DNA of 64,000 nt from Algoriphagus aestuariicola (GTDB lineage: Bacteria > Bacteroidota > Bacteroidia > Cytophagales > Cyclobacteriaceae). Positions 1 through 9,655 of the stretch are shown here, one piece after another (position 1 is the stretch's first letter; the number at the start of each line of letters is the position of its first letter). A model generated the notes under the pieces. The model was given only the letters and a program-made list of their open reading frames with translations. It had not been told where the DNA came from and did not search any database. The translations under genes and the position numbers were made by a program. The stretch covers positions 310,001-374,000 of the forward strand of contig NZ_JAFKCW010000002.1 of assembly GCF_017254835.1 (NCBI RefSeq), in the 5' to 3' direction.

Positions 1-502
1 TGCCACAAACAGCGATTCTCGAAGCATCAAAACCGACCTCCGTGGAGAAATTTGTCCCCACGTTTCCAGCTACCAGAATGACCTCATAGTCTGGGCCTTC
101 GTTGGCCAAATGGATCTTGACATGCCCATCAAAAGTCTTCATTTGCTCGAAGCTCAGCGTGGTACCATCTGAGAGGTTTTCCAAAACGGTAGTACTTTCC
201 AGATCTTTGGAAGAGACGGGATTGAGCAAAAAGGCAATCGGCGCATCCGCCTGATCATATCCCCCAAAATGGAGATGGGCTGGAAAATCGTATTCAGTCG
301 TGGACTTTGCACCTTCCAGTTGGATGTCAAATTCCAATTTGCCATCCCTGAGCTCCTTCACCATCAAAGTGCCGTTGTAGTCAAATTCGCTAGACTTGAA
401 CAAATCGAATTCCATTTGCTGGCCAGTGTACAGGTCAGGCTCCTGCTCAGTACAAGCTCCCAAACCGGCGGTGACAAAAATGGCAAGGATCAACTTTCTC
501 AT
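1..502 (-). CDS. Partial exported lipoprotein of unknown function (3' end outside window)
   Basis: Read on the minus strand from an ATG at 500-502, the frame stays open to the window edge (about 167 codons), so the C-terminus is missing. The N-terminus is a lipoprotein signal: basic start, hydrophobic stretch, then a LGAC lipobox with Cys17, after which the mature chain begins TEQEPD. The rest is beta-rich and acidic, with a HLHFGGYDQ segment and repeated short hydrophobic strands. This is loosely reminiscent of CHRD or Cu/Zn-superoxide-dismutase-like beta sandwiches, but I cannot assign a family. It is divergent from the helicase gene at 677, with about 170 bp between them. Confidence 0.7.
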   Translation of the reverse strand, partial: MRKLILAIFVTAGLGACTEQEPDLYTGQQMEFDLFKSSEFDYNGTLMVKELRDGKLEFDIQLEGAKSTTEYDFPAHLHFGGYDQADAPIAFLLNPVSSKDLESTTVLENLSDGTTLSFEQMKTFDGHVKIHLANEGPDYEVILVAGNVGTNFSTEVGFDASRIAVCG

Positions 503-676
503 GGCTGTAGTTTTTTTCAAGTAACGAAATGCTTCCGAATCCTGTTTAATTCCAGGTAAAAATTACCAATTTCAGCCGTAAATCAAGCGGGAAAAGCACA
601 AATCAAAATCTGAATCAACGGCCTGCCCATACAAAAGCCGTCTGAGGTCTGGACAAAAAAGCTATTGGAGGAAAAA

Positions 677-3133
677 ATGGAAGATCATCGTCTGGCAGTG
701 GGACTGGAATATTTCCGGAAAAAAGGCTGGTCTCCTTTTCCCTTTCAGCTCGAAACCTGGCGGGATTTCCTGGACGGAAAGTCCGGCATACTCAACGCCC
801 CTACCGGATCGGGAAAGACCTTTGCACTCTGGTTTCCGGCTATCCTGGAGTTTATCCAAGCCCATCCGGATTCATGGCAAAGAACCAAAAACAACGGGAT
901 ACAACTCATCTGGGTCACGCCACTACGGGCCTTGGCTCAGGACATCCAAAAGGCCATGCAGGAGGTCTGCGACCACATTGGCCTACCTTGGCAAGTAGCC
1001 GTGAGAAACGGTGACACTGACGCGAAAACCCGGGCGGCCATGAATCGACGCCCGCCCGAATGCCTGATCACCACCCCCGAGACGCTCCACATGCTACTTT
1101 CCCAAAAGGACCATCAGCAGCTGTTCCAAAGCGTCAAAGCAGTGGTGGTCGATGAATGGCACGAACTGGTTGGAAACAAGCGCGGTGTCCAAATGCAGCT
1201 GGCCCTCGAATACATTCAGGCCATCTGCCCAGCGACCTTTCGCCGATGGGCCATTTCCGCCACCATCGGCAATCTGGAAGAGGCAGCCAAGGCACTTTTG
1301 GGAGAAAGCCTTCCCGTACATCTCATCAAGGCCAAGGTCGAAAAGGAAATTATCCTCCATTCCGTATTTCCCGACGAAATCGAAAAATACCCTTGGTCCG
1401 GCCATCTGGGCATACGGATGATGGACAAGGTCATTCCGGTGATCGAAGCCGGCAGGACGGTACTGATGTTTACCAACACCCGCTCTCAGACCGAGATCTG
1501 GTACCAGAAGATTCTGAATGAGCGTCCTGACTGGGCTGGATGGATTGCCATGCATCACGGTTCGCTGGACAATTCCGTTCGGGCTTGGGTGGAAAATTCG
1601 CTCCATGAGGGAAAGCTCAAGTTGGTCGTCTGTACCTCGAGTTTGGATCTCGGCGTGGATTTCAGACCTGTGGACAGGGTGATCCAAGTCGGCAGCCCCA
1701 AAGGCGTCTCCCGCTTTATCCAGCGAGCAGGACGGGCGGGCCATCAGCCGGGACTTCCTTCCGAGATTTTCTTTGTCCCCACTAATTCCTTGGAACTGAT
1801 AGAAGCGGCAGCGCTCAGGGATGCCATAGACAAGGAAGAGACCGAGTCCCAATTCCCTCCGCAACTCCCCTACGATGTCCTCATCCAGTTTTTGGTGACT
1901 TTGGCCGTCGGATCGGGATTTGATCCGAAGTTCGTCTTTCAAGTGGCGAAACGGACGCTCTCGTTTCGCACCTTGACTTCGGAAGAGATGGATTGGATGA
2001 TGGACTTCATCACCAAAGGCGGCAACTCGCTGGGGAGCTATGAGGATTTTTTGAAAGTCGTCTCCGACGAGGACGGGCTTTTTCGAGTCAAGAATAAGCG
2101 AATAGCTATGAAACATCGCCTGTCTATGGGGACGATAGTGTCTGATCCCATGCTCAAGGTGAGGCTCAAAAATGGAACCTATCTTGGAACTGTGGAAGAA
2201 TACTTTATCGCCAAAATGAAGATTGGAGACCGGTTTTTCTTTGCGGGAAGAAGCCTGGAATTGGTTCAGATCAAGGACATGAGCGCGATCGTGCGGCTTT
2301 CGGAAAAAAAGACCAATAACGTGGTGAGCTGGTCAGGCGCAAGGATGTCGCTTTCGTCCAAGCTTGCCGACAAGATCCGGGAGATTTTCCAAGACTTTAA
2401 CTCTGGAATAGTGAATTCCGAGGAGGTTCGGCGCGTATTGCCGGTGTTGGACCTTCAAAAACGTCTTTCACTGGTGCCTGATCGGAATACGTTTCTGATC
2501 GAAGCCCATCAGAGTGAGGAGGGCTTTCACCTATTTTTCTATCCCTTCGAAGGCCGCATGATTCACGAGCTGATGAGTGCCTTGATTGCCTACCGGATTT
2601 CGCAGAGTATCCCGGTCTCCTTCAACATGGCTATGAATGACTATGGGTTTGAGCTATTGTCGGACGTGTACGTAGCGCCGGAAGAGGTGATGGAAGTGGA
2701 TATTTTCTCCCTCAAAAACATCGAAAGAGACATCCTCCATTGCGTCAATGCCAGCGAAATGTCACGCAGAAAATTCAGGGAAATCGCCAGCATCGCGGGC
2801 TTGGTGTTTCAGGGCTATCCCGGCAAACCGACCACCTTCAAGCACATCCAAGCCAATTCCAGTCTTTTGTTCCAGGTTTTTGAGCAATACGACCCGGACA
2901 ATCTCCTCCTCAAGCAAGCAAGGGAAGAGTCACTCAACCAGCAAATGGAGCAGGAAAAATTCATCCGAGCCATGAAAAAAGTAAGCGAGTCCAAAATCGT
3001 GATCCTGCACCCCGTCCAGTTTACACCCTTCTCTTTCCCCTTGATGGTGGATAGGCTGAGCAGGTCCAACATTTCTTCCGAAACTGTAGAGGACAAGGTT
3101 GTGAAGATCCTCGCACAGATGACGGCGGACTAG
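677..3133 (+). CDS. Ligase-associated-type DEXH-box DNA helicase (Lhr-like)
   Basis: An 818-residue superfamily 2 helicase. Walker A (APTGSGKT) is near residue 47, motif II is DEWH near 159-162, and motif III (SAT) and motif VI-type QRAGRAGH sequences follow. The long C-terminal region with a winged-helix-like part matches the Lhr-like family that in many bacteria is encoded with an ATP-dependent DNA ligase and a nuclease. Start: an in-frame TTG exists at 665, but the ATG at 677 has GGAGG five bases upstream (667-671) and is preferred. Its stop overlaps the trkH stop tail to tail (TAG codons at 3131-3133 and, on the other strand, 3130-3132). No ligase, exonuclease or PdeM gene is adjacent, which is unusual for this type. 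Role inferred: DNA repair helicase in the cytoplasm. Confidence 0.88.
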   Translation: MEDHRLAVGLEYFRKKGWSPFPFQLETWRDFLDGKSGILNAPTGSGKTFALWFPAILEFIQAHPDSWQRTKNNGIQLIWVTPLRALAQDIQKAMQEVCDHIGLPWQVAVRNGDTDAKTRAAMNRRPPECLITTPETLHMLLSQKDHQQLFQSVKAVVVDEWHELVGNKRGVQMQLALEYIQAICPATFRRWAISATIGNLEEAAKALLGESLPVHLIKAKVEKEIILHSVFPDEIEKYPWSGHLGIRMMDKVIPVIEAGRTVLMFTNTRSQTEIWYQKILNERPDWAGWIAMHHGSLDNSVRAWVENSLHEGKLKLVVCTSSLDLGVDFRPVDRVIQVGSPKGVSRFIQRAGRAGHQPGLPSEIFFVPTNSLELIEAAALRDAIDKEETESQFPPQLPYDVLIQFLVTLAVGSGFDPKFVFQVAKRTLSFRTLTSEEMDWMMDFITKGGNSLGSYEDFLKVVSDEDGLFRVKNKRIAMKHRLSMGTIVSDPMLKVRLKNGTYLGTVEEYFIAKMKIGDRFFFAGRSLELVQIKDMSAIVRLSEKKTNNVVSWSGARMSLSSKLADKIREIFQDFNSGIVNSEEVRRVLPVLDLQKRLSLVPDRNTFLIEAHQSEEGFHLFFYPFEGRMIHELMSALIAYRISQSIPVSFNMAMNDYGFELLSDVYVAPEEVMEVDIFSLKNIERDILHCVNASEMSRRKFREIASIAGLVFQGYPGKPTTFKHIQANSSLLFQVFEQYDPDNLLLKQAREESLNQQMEQEKFIRAMKKVSESKIVILHPVQFTPFSFPLMVDRLSRSNISSETVEDKVVKILAQMTAD

Positions 3134-4578
3134 TTTGCCCTCCAGAAAAATGGGGTGAATAGGATCAGGATCGTAAACAGCTCCAGTCTTCCCAGCAGCA
3201 TGATGACGGAGAGTACGATCTTGGCGCCGGGAGTGAAAAAGGCAAAGTTATCTACCGGCCCTACCTTGCCTATCGCCGGACCGACGTTGCCCAGACATGT
3301 AGCCACCGATCCCAAGGATGTCGCGAGGTCATATCCCAACAAGGAAATAATCAATACCCCGAGTACAAAGGTCAGGAGATAGATCAGCAAAAAGTTCATG
3401 ATGTTGTTGATGATCCGGCCCGTGACCCGATCCCCGTTGATGATGAGTGGCACTATGGCTCTAGGATGCACGATACGCTTAAACTCAAGCCAAGAATTTT
3501 TGAGAAAAACCGTGTGCCGGATAAACTTAATCCCCCCTGCCGTAGAACCGGCACATCCTCCCAAAAACAAGAGCATAAAGAAGGTAAAGGTGACCCCAGA
3601 GCCGTATTGGGTATAGTCGTCCGTGATAAAGCCTGTGGTGGTGATGATGGATACCACTTGAAACGCCGACTTACGAAAGGCCGATTCAAACTCAGAACCG
3701 GACTGAGAATAGATCGGAACCAATACCGCCACGATCAGGGTAGCGACGACCAAGGCATAGGTTTTAAACTCGTCATTTCTGATAATTCTGCGAAACTTGC
3801 CCACCAAGCCAAAATAGAGAAGCGTGAAGTTGGTGCCTGCCAAAAACATAAAAAGGATCGCCACATATTCCAAAAAGGCAGAGTTGTAGTAGGCAAAACT
3901 GGAGTTCTTCGTCGAAAAACCACCCGTCGCAAGGGTCGCAAAGGAATGGTTGAAGGCATCGAATAGCGTCATTCCTCCAGCCCAATACAAAAGGGCGCAA
4001 AGTACCGTGAGTCCCACGTAGATGTACCAAAGCCGCTTGGCAGTCTCCGAGATTCGGGGATGTACTTTGTCGGAAGTAGGCCCAGGCGACTCCGCGACAA
4101 ACAATTCAATCCCGCCTATTCCCAAGAGAGGGAAGATGGCAACTGTCAGCACGATGATTCCCAAGCCTCCGATCCAGTGCGTCATACTCCTCCAAAAAAG
4201 AAGACCCTTGGGCATGGATTCGATATCCGTAAGAATTGAAGCCCCGGTAGTCGTGAGTCCTGACACAGTCTCAAAGATCGCGTCAGCAGTTGTGGTGACT
4301 TCATCGGAAAGTATAAAGGGAATCATCCCAAACAGCGTCATCAAAAGCCAGCTCAAGGCCACGATCATGTAGCCTTCCCTTTTTCTGACCAACTGGTCTT
4401 GCTTGGAAAAAGAAAAAAACAAGACCAATCCCATGAAAAGCGAGATTGCCGCCGAAATCAGGATCGGGCTGGAATCTTCCCGATAAAACCAGGAAATGGC
4501 AGAAGCCGGCAGCATCAGGGTTCCCAACAAAAAAAGGAGACCCCCCATGATTTTACCAATGGCTCTGAAATGGATCAT
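3130..4578 (-). CDS. trkH: Trk/Ktr potassium uptake channel subunit TrkH
   Basis: A 482-residue polytopic inner-membrane protein with the repeated membrane-pore-membrane pattern of TrkH/KtrB. Selectivity-filter-like segments include TTTGAS, ATGGFST and TTTGFI. The SMTHWIGGLGII motif after the first pore loop is typical of TrkH. It imports K+ with the cytosolic gating subunit TrkA. The gene lies three bases after the trkA stop codon, so the two are almost certainly one transcript in the order trkA-trkH. The length fits TrkH (about 480 aa). Confidence 0.93.
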   Translation of the reverse strand: MIHFRAIGKIMGGLLFLLGTLMLPASAISWFYREDSSPILISAAISLFMGLVLFFSFSKQDQLVRKREGYMIVALSWLLMTLFGMIPFILSDEVTTTADAIFETVSGLTTTGASILTDIESMPKGLLFWRSMTHWIGGLGIIVLTVAIFPLLGIGGIELFVAESPGPTSDKVHPRISETAKRLWYIYVGLTVLCALLYWAGGMTLFDAFNHSFATLATGGFSTKNSSFAYYNSAFLEYVAILFMFLAGTNFTLLYFGLVGKFRRIIRNDEFKTYALVVATLIVAVLVPIYSQSGSEFESAFRKSAFQVVSIITTTGFITDDYTQYGSGVTFTFFMLLFLGGCAGSTAGGIKFIRHTVFLKNSWLEFKRIVHPRAIVPLIINGDRVTGRIINNIMNFLLIYLLTFVLGVLIISLLGYDLATSLGSVATCLGNVGPAIGKVGPVDNFAFFTPGAKIVLSVIMLLGRLELFTILILFTPFFWRAN

Positions 4579-4581
4579 CGC

Positions 4582-5928
4582 TTAGTGAAAAAGTTTTTCC
4601 AAGGCCAGCTTAGCCTCGGGCAGCGCCAGCACGATGGCTTTATCGTTGACATTGAGCATAAATTCCCCATCCGGGATGAAAACCTCTTCTCCGCGGATCA
4701 CCCCCGCCACAATCGCAGTATGCGGAAAATGCAGCTCCTTTAGCGGGTGTTTGGTCAGTCGGTTGTTTTTGCAAATACTGTATTGGATAAACTCCGCATC
4801 GACTCCATAGATACCGGACACAGCCTCGACTGTTCCTTTTTTGAGGTATCTGGAGATTTCGTTGGCGGCCACCAGCTTCTTGTTGATCAGCGAATCCACG
4901 CCGATGCTGTGGGAAATGTGAATGTATTCCCGGGTGTCCACATGGGCGATGGTCTTGTAAACACCGTGGTTTTTTGCGGAAAGGCTGGTGATGATATTCG
5001 TTTCGGAAGAATCGGTCAGCGCGAGAAAAGCATCCATCTGCTCAAGTCCTTCCTCGACCAGCATTTCAATGTTTTTGTAGTCTCCGTTGATCACCAGGGT
5101 ATCCGGCAGATGCTCGGCCAGCCACTTGCACCTTTCTTTGTCCTTGTTTACCAGCGTGACCCGATATTTGTCCTGCAGCTTGATGGCGGTAGTCACGGCC
5201 ATGTCATCGCCGCCGATGATCATCACATTCTTGATCCTCACTCGCTTTTGCCCAAGAACCTCTTGGATCGTATCAGTATTTTTCTTGTTGGAAATAAAGA
5301 AAACATGGTCGTTGTTTCGGATGATCGTGCTTCCCCTAGGAATTAGGGTCTTTTGGTCACGCACGATGGCGATGATCCTAATGTCTTCGTAGGTCGGATC
5401 GGATTTGGTGTCCATGATCCGTTGATTGACCAAGGGACTGAACTGATCCAGTGTAAACCCGACGATGTTCAGTTTACCGCCTCCAAAATCAAAAACGTCC
5501 GTAAAGCTGGAGTTTTCGATCATATTGTAGATCTCCCTGGAGCAAAGCATGGTCGGAGAGATCAGGTTGTCTATGCCCAAGTTATTGAAGTAGGGTATAT
5601 TCTCCTGGTACAAATAGGAGTGGTTTCTGACACGAGCCATTACCCGCTTCGCTCCGAGTTGCTTGGCGAGTACCGCAGTGACAATGTTGGTCTTTTCGGA
5701 GGTGGTAACCGCCAAGACCATGCTCGCCCGCTCCACGTTCGCCTGCTGAAGGGTCTCAATGGAGGTGGCATCTCCCTGGATGGTCAATACATCCAGCTTG
5801 GAGGCCACATAGTCCAATACATCCCGCTCGGTGTCAATAAGGGTGATATCCTTATTATCAAAACTCAATTGCTCCGCCAAGTGATATCCCATATCCCCGG
5901 CTCCGGCAATCACAATATTCATCCCCAT
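4582..5928 (-). CDS. trkA: Trk system potassium uptake regulatory protein TrkA
   Basis: A 448-residue cytosolic protein made of two RCK units (each RCK_N Rossmann plus RCK_C). The first nucleotide-binding loop reads IAGAGDMGYHLA near residues 7-18. The second (near residue 231) reads IIGGDDMAVTTA and has lost the canonical GxGxxG. It binds NAD(H)/ATP and gates TrkH. The start is the ATG at 5926-5928; a second ATG two codons later is equally possible. A TAATTTTG -7 element lies about 32 bp upstream of the start. It is first in the trkA-trkH operon. Confidence 0.93.
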   Translation of the reverse strand: MGMNIVIAGAGDMGYHLAEQLSFDNKDITLIDTERDVLDYVASKLDVLTIQGDATSIETLQQANVERASMVLAVTTSEKTNIVTAVLAKQLGAKRVMARVRNHSYLYQENIPYFNNLGIDNLISPTMLCSREIYNMIENSSFTDVFDFGGGKLNIVGFTLDQFSPLVNQRIMDTKSDPTYEDIRIIAIVRDQKTLIPRGSTIIRNNDHVFFISNKKNTDTIQEVLGQKRVRIKNVMIIGGDDMAVTTAIKLQDKYRVTLVNKDKERCKWLAEHLPDTLVINGDYKNIEMLVEEGLEQMDAFLALTDSSETNIITSLSAKNHGVYKTIAHVDTREYIHISHSIGVDSLINKKLVAANEISRYLKKGTVEAVSGIYGVDAEFIQYSICKNNRLTKHPLKELHFPHTAIVAGVIRGEEVFIPDGEFMLNVNDKAIVLALPEAKLALEKLFH

Positions 5929-5959
5929 AGAGGTTTCTCGGTGTGATCTTGAAGGGTGG

Positions 5960-5967
5960 CAAAATTA
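5960..5967 (-). promoter_or_regulatory. Probable -7 element for trkA-trkH
   Basis: On the minus strand the bases read TAATTTTG, an exact match to the Bacteroidota -7 consensus TAnnTTTG. No good -33 TTG is seen at the usual 19-21 bp distance, so the call rests on the -7 box and its position in the only gap before trkA. Confidence 0.4.
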
Positions 5968-6086
5968 AAACCTTTATTTATGGTTTTCAGGCTCTAAGGT
6001 TTTTTCTTTTACCAAAGGGAGCAAAAGGTAAACATAAGCGGCGGTACCGTCCCACTATTTTGGGGATTTTCCTTCCAGCTCCCCCT

Positions 6087-7328
6087 TCAATCTTCCAGTA
6101 AAGAGCGGCTTTCTTTCTCGGGTAGCTCCTGAACTTCCTTGAGTTTCCTTTGGATAATGCGGGTTCTAACGCCGACCAACTTGTCCAATTCCGTGTTGGC
6201 TTCATGCAGTTTCTTTTGCGTCTTTTCGAGCAGGGTTCCAAACTTCCCAAACTCTGTCTTAATCGCGCCAAGAATCTGCCATACTTCCGAACTGCGCTTT
6301 TGGATGGCCAAAGTACGAAAGCCCATCTGGAGAGAATTCAGGATCGCCGACAGCGTCGCTGGACCAGTCACAATCACTTTGAAATCCTGCTGGATTTGCT
6401 GGGCAAGTCCCGGCTCCCTGAGTATCTCCGCGTAGAGGCTCTCCACCGGAAGGAAAAGAATCGCGAAATCGGTGGTCCCCGGAGGCTGGATATATTTGCT
6501 CTGGATGTCCAGTGCGGACTTCCTTACTGCCCGGATCAACTCCAGTCTACAGGCGTCGATGGCCATTTTCTCCCCCAAATCATAGGCATCCACAAGGCGA
6601 AGGTAGGATTCTTGGGGAAACTTGGAGTCTATCGGCAACAGCACTTGACCATCCTGACCAGGCATTTTCACCGCGAACTCTACCCGCTCCCGTCCGCCGC
6701 TAACCGATGCATTGGAGACGTATTGATCGGGAGAAAGCATATTTTCCAACAAAGCTTGCAACTGATACTCGCCCAAGACGCCGCGACTTTTGACGTTAGT
6801 CAGCACTCGCTTCAGATCACCTACGCCGTTTGCCAGGGATTGCATCTCACCCAGCCCCTTTTGAACCGCCTGCAGCTGGTTGCTGACCATCTCAAAAGAC
6901 TGCCCCAGCCTAGCTTCAAGTGTCTTCTGAAGCTTCTCGTCGACAGTCTCCCGGATCTTCTCCAGACGCATTTCAGTATTTCGGACTAGCTCGTCCTGCC
7001 TTCTTCCCAGTTCCCCAAATTTCTCCCGCTGGAGATTGTTCAAGTCTTGCATCGTGCCTCTCACCACATCTCCAAATGCCTTGAGCGCATCGTTTTGATC
7101 TTTGGCTCCGGCGCGCTGGTTTTCGAAGATCAGCCCAAATTGACGGGCGAGGTTCTCACCGGACTCTTTGCGCGACTCAGCCAAGGCTTGCGCCAGCTCC
7201 TTACTAAGCCTAGAAAGTTCAGATTGGATAAAGAGTTTGTCCTGATGTCCTTTACCCCTGAGCAAGACCACAATCAGGGTTATGATCTGGATTGCGATCA
7301 CAAGGAAGAACAGCGTTTCAGTGGGCAT
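6087..7328 (-). CDS. rmuC: DNA recombination protein RmuC
   Basis: A 413-residue protein with one N-terminal membrane anchor (about residues 5-25). A long coiled-coil region follows (to about 190), then the conserved RmuC nuclease-like domain with the segments GEYQLQALLE, LPIDSKFP and FLPVE(S)LYAE. The family limits DNA inversions and rearrangements, with a role inferred in processing replication intermediates. Start: the ATG at 7326-7328 is preferred over an in-frame TTG at 7350-7352. With the ATG, the gene overlaps the stop of the upstream hydrolase by 11 bases, implying translational coupling. Confidence 0.9.
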   Translation of the reverse strand: MPTETLFFLVIAIQIITLIVVLLRGKGHQDKLFIQSELSRLSKELAQALAESRKESGENLARQFGLIFENQRAGAKDQNDALKAFGDVVRGTMQDLNNLQREKFGELGRRQDELVRNTEMRLEKIRETVDEKLQKTLEARLGQSFEMVSNQLQAVQKGLGEMQSLANGVGDLKRVLTNVKSRGVLGEYQLQALLENMLSPDQYVSNASVSGGRERVEFAVKMPGQDGQVLLPIDSKFPQESYLRLVDAYDLGEKMAIDACRLELIRAVRKSALDIQSKYIQPPGTTDFAILFLPVESLYAEILREPGLAQQIQQDFKVIVTGPATLSAILNSLQMGFRTLAIQKRSSEVWQILGAIKTEFGKFGTLLEKTQKKLHEANTELDKLVGVRTRIIQRKLKEVQELPEKESRSLLED

Positions 7329-8331
7329 AGGCCAATTGTTTTGGGAGCTCAAGGTAGTTTTTTCTCACCCTCACACCCAGAAAGGCCAAGTATTCTGAGA
7401 CAGATTCCGTCGGAAATTCCTCCATAGGCACATGTCCCGCCTCTTCGACGACTACCACGTTGGAGCCTGGAATCGCCTTTTCAAATGCATAGGCGTGGGA
7501 AATAGGAATCCAGGAATCCTTCGCCCCCCAAAGTATCAGCGTCGGCATATCTAGACGACGGAAGTCCAAATCGGATTTGCGCACTTTCATTCTGTCCAGC
7601 GTGGCCCGTCGGTTTCCCTCCCGAAGCATCAATTCGTAATAGCGATCAATGGTCTCCTCCTCGATTCTGGATTTGTCCCCATAGACATTTTTCAGATTCA
7701 TGGCAAAGAGAAACTTGGGGGTGCATTTCACCACCAGCTCCGAAAACAACGGGTTTTGTACCCAATTCAAAATCCATGGCCTTTCCTCCGCCTCAGAGCG
7801 AAAATCCGTCTCGAGACTGCGGGACTCGCGCTTGGGAGCACCAGAGGCGTCCACGAGCGTGAGTGTCAAAACCTTGTCAGGACGAGTCGAACCGACATTT
7901 ATTGCCACCGCGCCACCCATGGAACTTCCGACTAGATGGAATTCTTCGAGGTTGAGTTTCTCAGCCAGGGAAAGTACCAAGTCACTGTAATCCTGCGTCG
8001 AGTATCGCTTCAACTCATCCGGGCCTGTAAGGCCGTGACCGGGAAAATCCAGGGAAATGGTCAAAAAATACTGGCTCAACTCCTTCTGCCAAGCATCCCA
8101 GGTATGCAGGGATGCAAAACTTCCGTGCAACAAAATGATAGGCTGGCCCTCTCCCATCATCCGGATATGGATGCTCCTGCCATCGACGTCCAAAAAATGC
8201 GACTGGGGAGTCCTGTATTTGACCACCAGCTCATCCGCGGGGATGTCGCCACGGTAAAGCAGCAGAAAAAAGAAGACGCAGCCTAACAGTAAGCTTCCCA
8301 ACAACTTCCCCAGACCTTTGAACCAATTCAT
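7318..8331 (-). CDS. Membrane-anchored alpha/beta hydrolase
   Basis: A 337-residue protein with an N-terminal hydrophobic anchor (about residues 8-27), followed by an alpha/beta-hydrolase fold. Visible features are the oxyanion HG motif (LLHGSF near 68-73), the nucleophile elbow GSSMGG with Ser137, a late acidic residue in WGAKDSW, and the catalytic His in EAGHVPMEE. The substrate cannot be told from sequence; ester or C-C hydrolases and haloperoxidase-like enzymes share this pattern. The ATG at 8329-8331 is preferred over a TTG 18 bases upstream. It is followed by rmuC with overlap and is divergent from the Nramp gene. Confidence 0.85.
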   Translation of the reverse strand: MNWFKGLGKLLGSLLLGCVFFFLLLYRGDIPADELVVKYRTPQSHFLDVDGRSIHIRMMGEGQPIILLHGSFASLHTWDAWQKELSQYFLTISLDFPGHGLTGPDELKRYSTQDYSDLVLSLAEKLNLEEFHLVGSSMGGAVAINVGSTRPDKVLTLTLVDASGAPKRESRSLETDFRSEAEERPWILNWVQNPLFSELVVKCTPKFLFAMNLKNVYGDKSRIEEETIDRYYELMLREGNRRATLDRMKVRKSDLDFRRLDMPTLILWGAKDSWIPISHAYAFEKAIPGSNVVVVEEAGHVPMEEFPTESVSEYLAFLGVRVRKNYLELPKQLAYAH

Positions 8332-8419
8332 AAGACAATATCCAGGCAAATATTTTCAGCCTGCTACCAAAACCTACGAAAATTCTTTCCAAATCTCTAT
8401 TTTCAAAAAAATTCATTCC

Positions 8420-9646
8420 TTGAGTCTCAAAAATCTTTTTGGAAACATCGGCCCTGGACCACTTGTCGCCGCGGCGTTTATCGGGCCAGGGACTGTCACC
8501 GTCTGCACCCTAGCCGGAGCGAATTTCGGTTTTTCCCTGATTTGGGCTGTGGTCCTCTCGGTCTTGGCTACAGTGGTCCTCCAGGAGATCTCGGGGAGGA
8601 TTGGGATCATCACGGGCACAGACCTGAGTACGCTGATTAGAAATCAAAAAGACAAACCGTTTTTTAGAATTGCCGGAATGGTCTTAGTGCTGATCGCCAT
8701 CGTGCTCGGAAATGCCGCCTATGAGGCCGGAAACATCTCCGGCGCCAATCTCGGTTTATCATTCTATTGGAATGCCCCAGCCTTGGATCTTGGAAGTTCG
8801 GAATTGCAGCTCGGCAACTTTCTGTTGGGAACGCTCGCATTTGTCCTACTATGGCTGGGCAGCTACAAGATGCTAGAGCGGATCTTGGTTGCTTTGGTGA
8901 TCCTGATGTCTTTTGCTTTTTTGACGACGGCTGCATTGACAAAACCGGACTGGTCTCGACTTTTGGCAGGCTTTGTCCCGAGCTGGAATGAGGCCGAGAT
9001 ACCCACCCTCGTCGCCCTCATAGGCACGACCGTAGTTCCCTACAATCTTTTCCTCTATGCCTCATTGGTCAACAAGCAATGGAAAGACGATTCCGATCTG
9101 GTCCACATGAGGAGGGACATTTCGATTTCCGTGATCTTGGGCGGCCTTGTTTCCATGGCCATTTTGATCGTCGGCGCGGCTAATACCAGTGCTGAAATAA
9201 CCTCCGCTATAGATGTATCCAAAGGTCTGGAGTCTGTGTTCGGGAGTTTCGCCGGGTATTTGATGGGCTTTGGACTACTGGCGGCGGGTATGACGTCCGC
9301 CATGACCGCTCCCCTTGCGGCCGCATTCGTAGTTTGTGGGATATTGGGCTGGGATACGGACGTCAAATCCAAAGGAATGAGGTTCAGTATGGGAGCCATC
9401 GTTTGCTTAGGTTTGGTCTTTTCATCACTTGGAATCAAGCCCGTGCAGCTCATTACCTTGGCGCAATTGGCCAATGGCATCCTGCTTCCGGTGATCAGCG
9501 CCTGGATCATCTGGATTGCAGCCCAACAGTCGCTTTTGGGTAGCTACAGAAACAAGCCTTTGGCAACCGCCCTAGCCAGTGCGATTTGGTTGGTTACGCT
9601 GGTGTTGGGAATCAAAAGCGTGGGCGCCGTTTTTGGCTGGTTTTAA
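8420..9646 (+). CDS. Divergent Nramp-family divalent metal transporter
   Basis: An about 408-residue protein with eleven hydrophobic segments and an Nramp fold. The first helix reads FIGPGTVTVCTLAGANFG, where canonical Nramp/MntH carriers have DPGN; the metal-binding Asp is replaced by Gly. In the sixth helix, the canonical MPH is VPYN. The usual Mn/Fe site is therefore altered and substrate is uncertain (Mg, Mn or another cation). Start: no ATG or GTG is available near the conserved N-terminus. TTG at 8420 gives a start just before LKNLFGNIGPG; TTG at 8318 would overlap the divergent hydrolase and is less likely. It converges on the zinc peptidase gene, with 9 bases between stops. Confidence 0.82.
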   Translation: MSLKNLFGNIGPGPLVAAAFIGPGTVTVCTLAGANFGFSLIWAVVLSVLATVVLQEISGRIGIITGTDLSTLIRNQKDKPFFRIAGMVLVLIAIVLGNAAYEAGNISGANLGLSFYWNAPALDLGSSELQLGNFLLGTLAFVLLWLGSYKMLERILVALVILMSFAFLTTAALTKPDWSRLLAGFVPSWNEAEIPTLVALIGTTVVPYNLFLYASLVNKQWKDDSDLVHMRRDISISVILGGLVSMAILIVGAANTSAEITSAIDVSKGLESVFGSFAGYLMGFGLLAAGMTSAMTAPLAAAFVVCGILGWDTDVKSKGMRFSMGAIVCLGLVFSSLGIKPVQLITLAQLANGILLPVISAWIIWIAAQQSLLGSYRNKPLATALASAIWLVTLVLGIKSVGAVFGWF

Positions 9647-9655
9647 AGTCAAAGC

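Noticed and set aside
1094-2116. A 340-codon frame antisense to the helicase gene
   Set aside because: Shadow of the helicase frame; no motif, and the helicase motifs on the other strand are clear.
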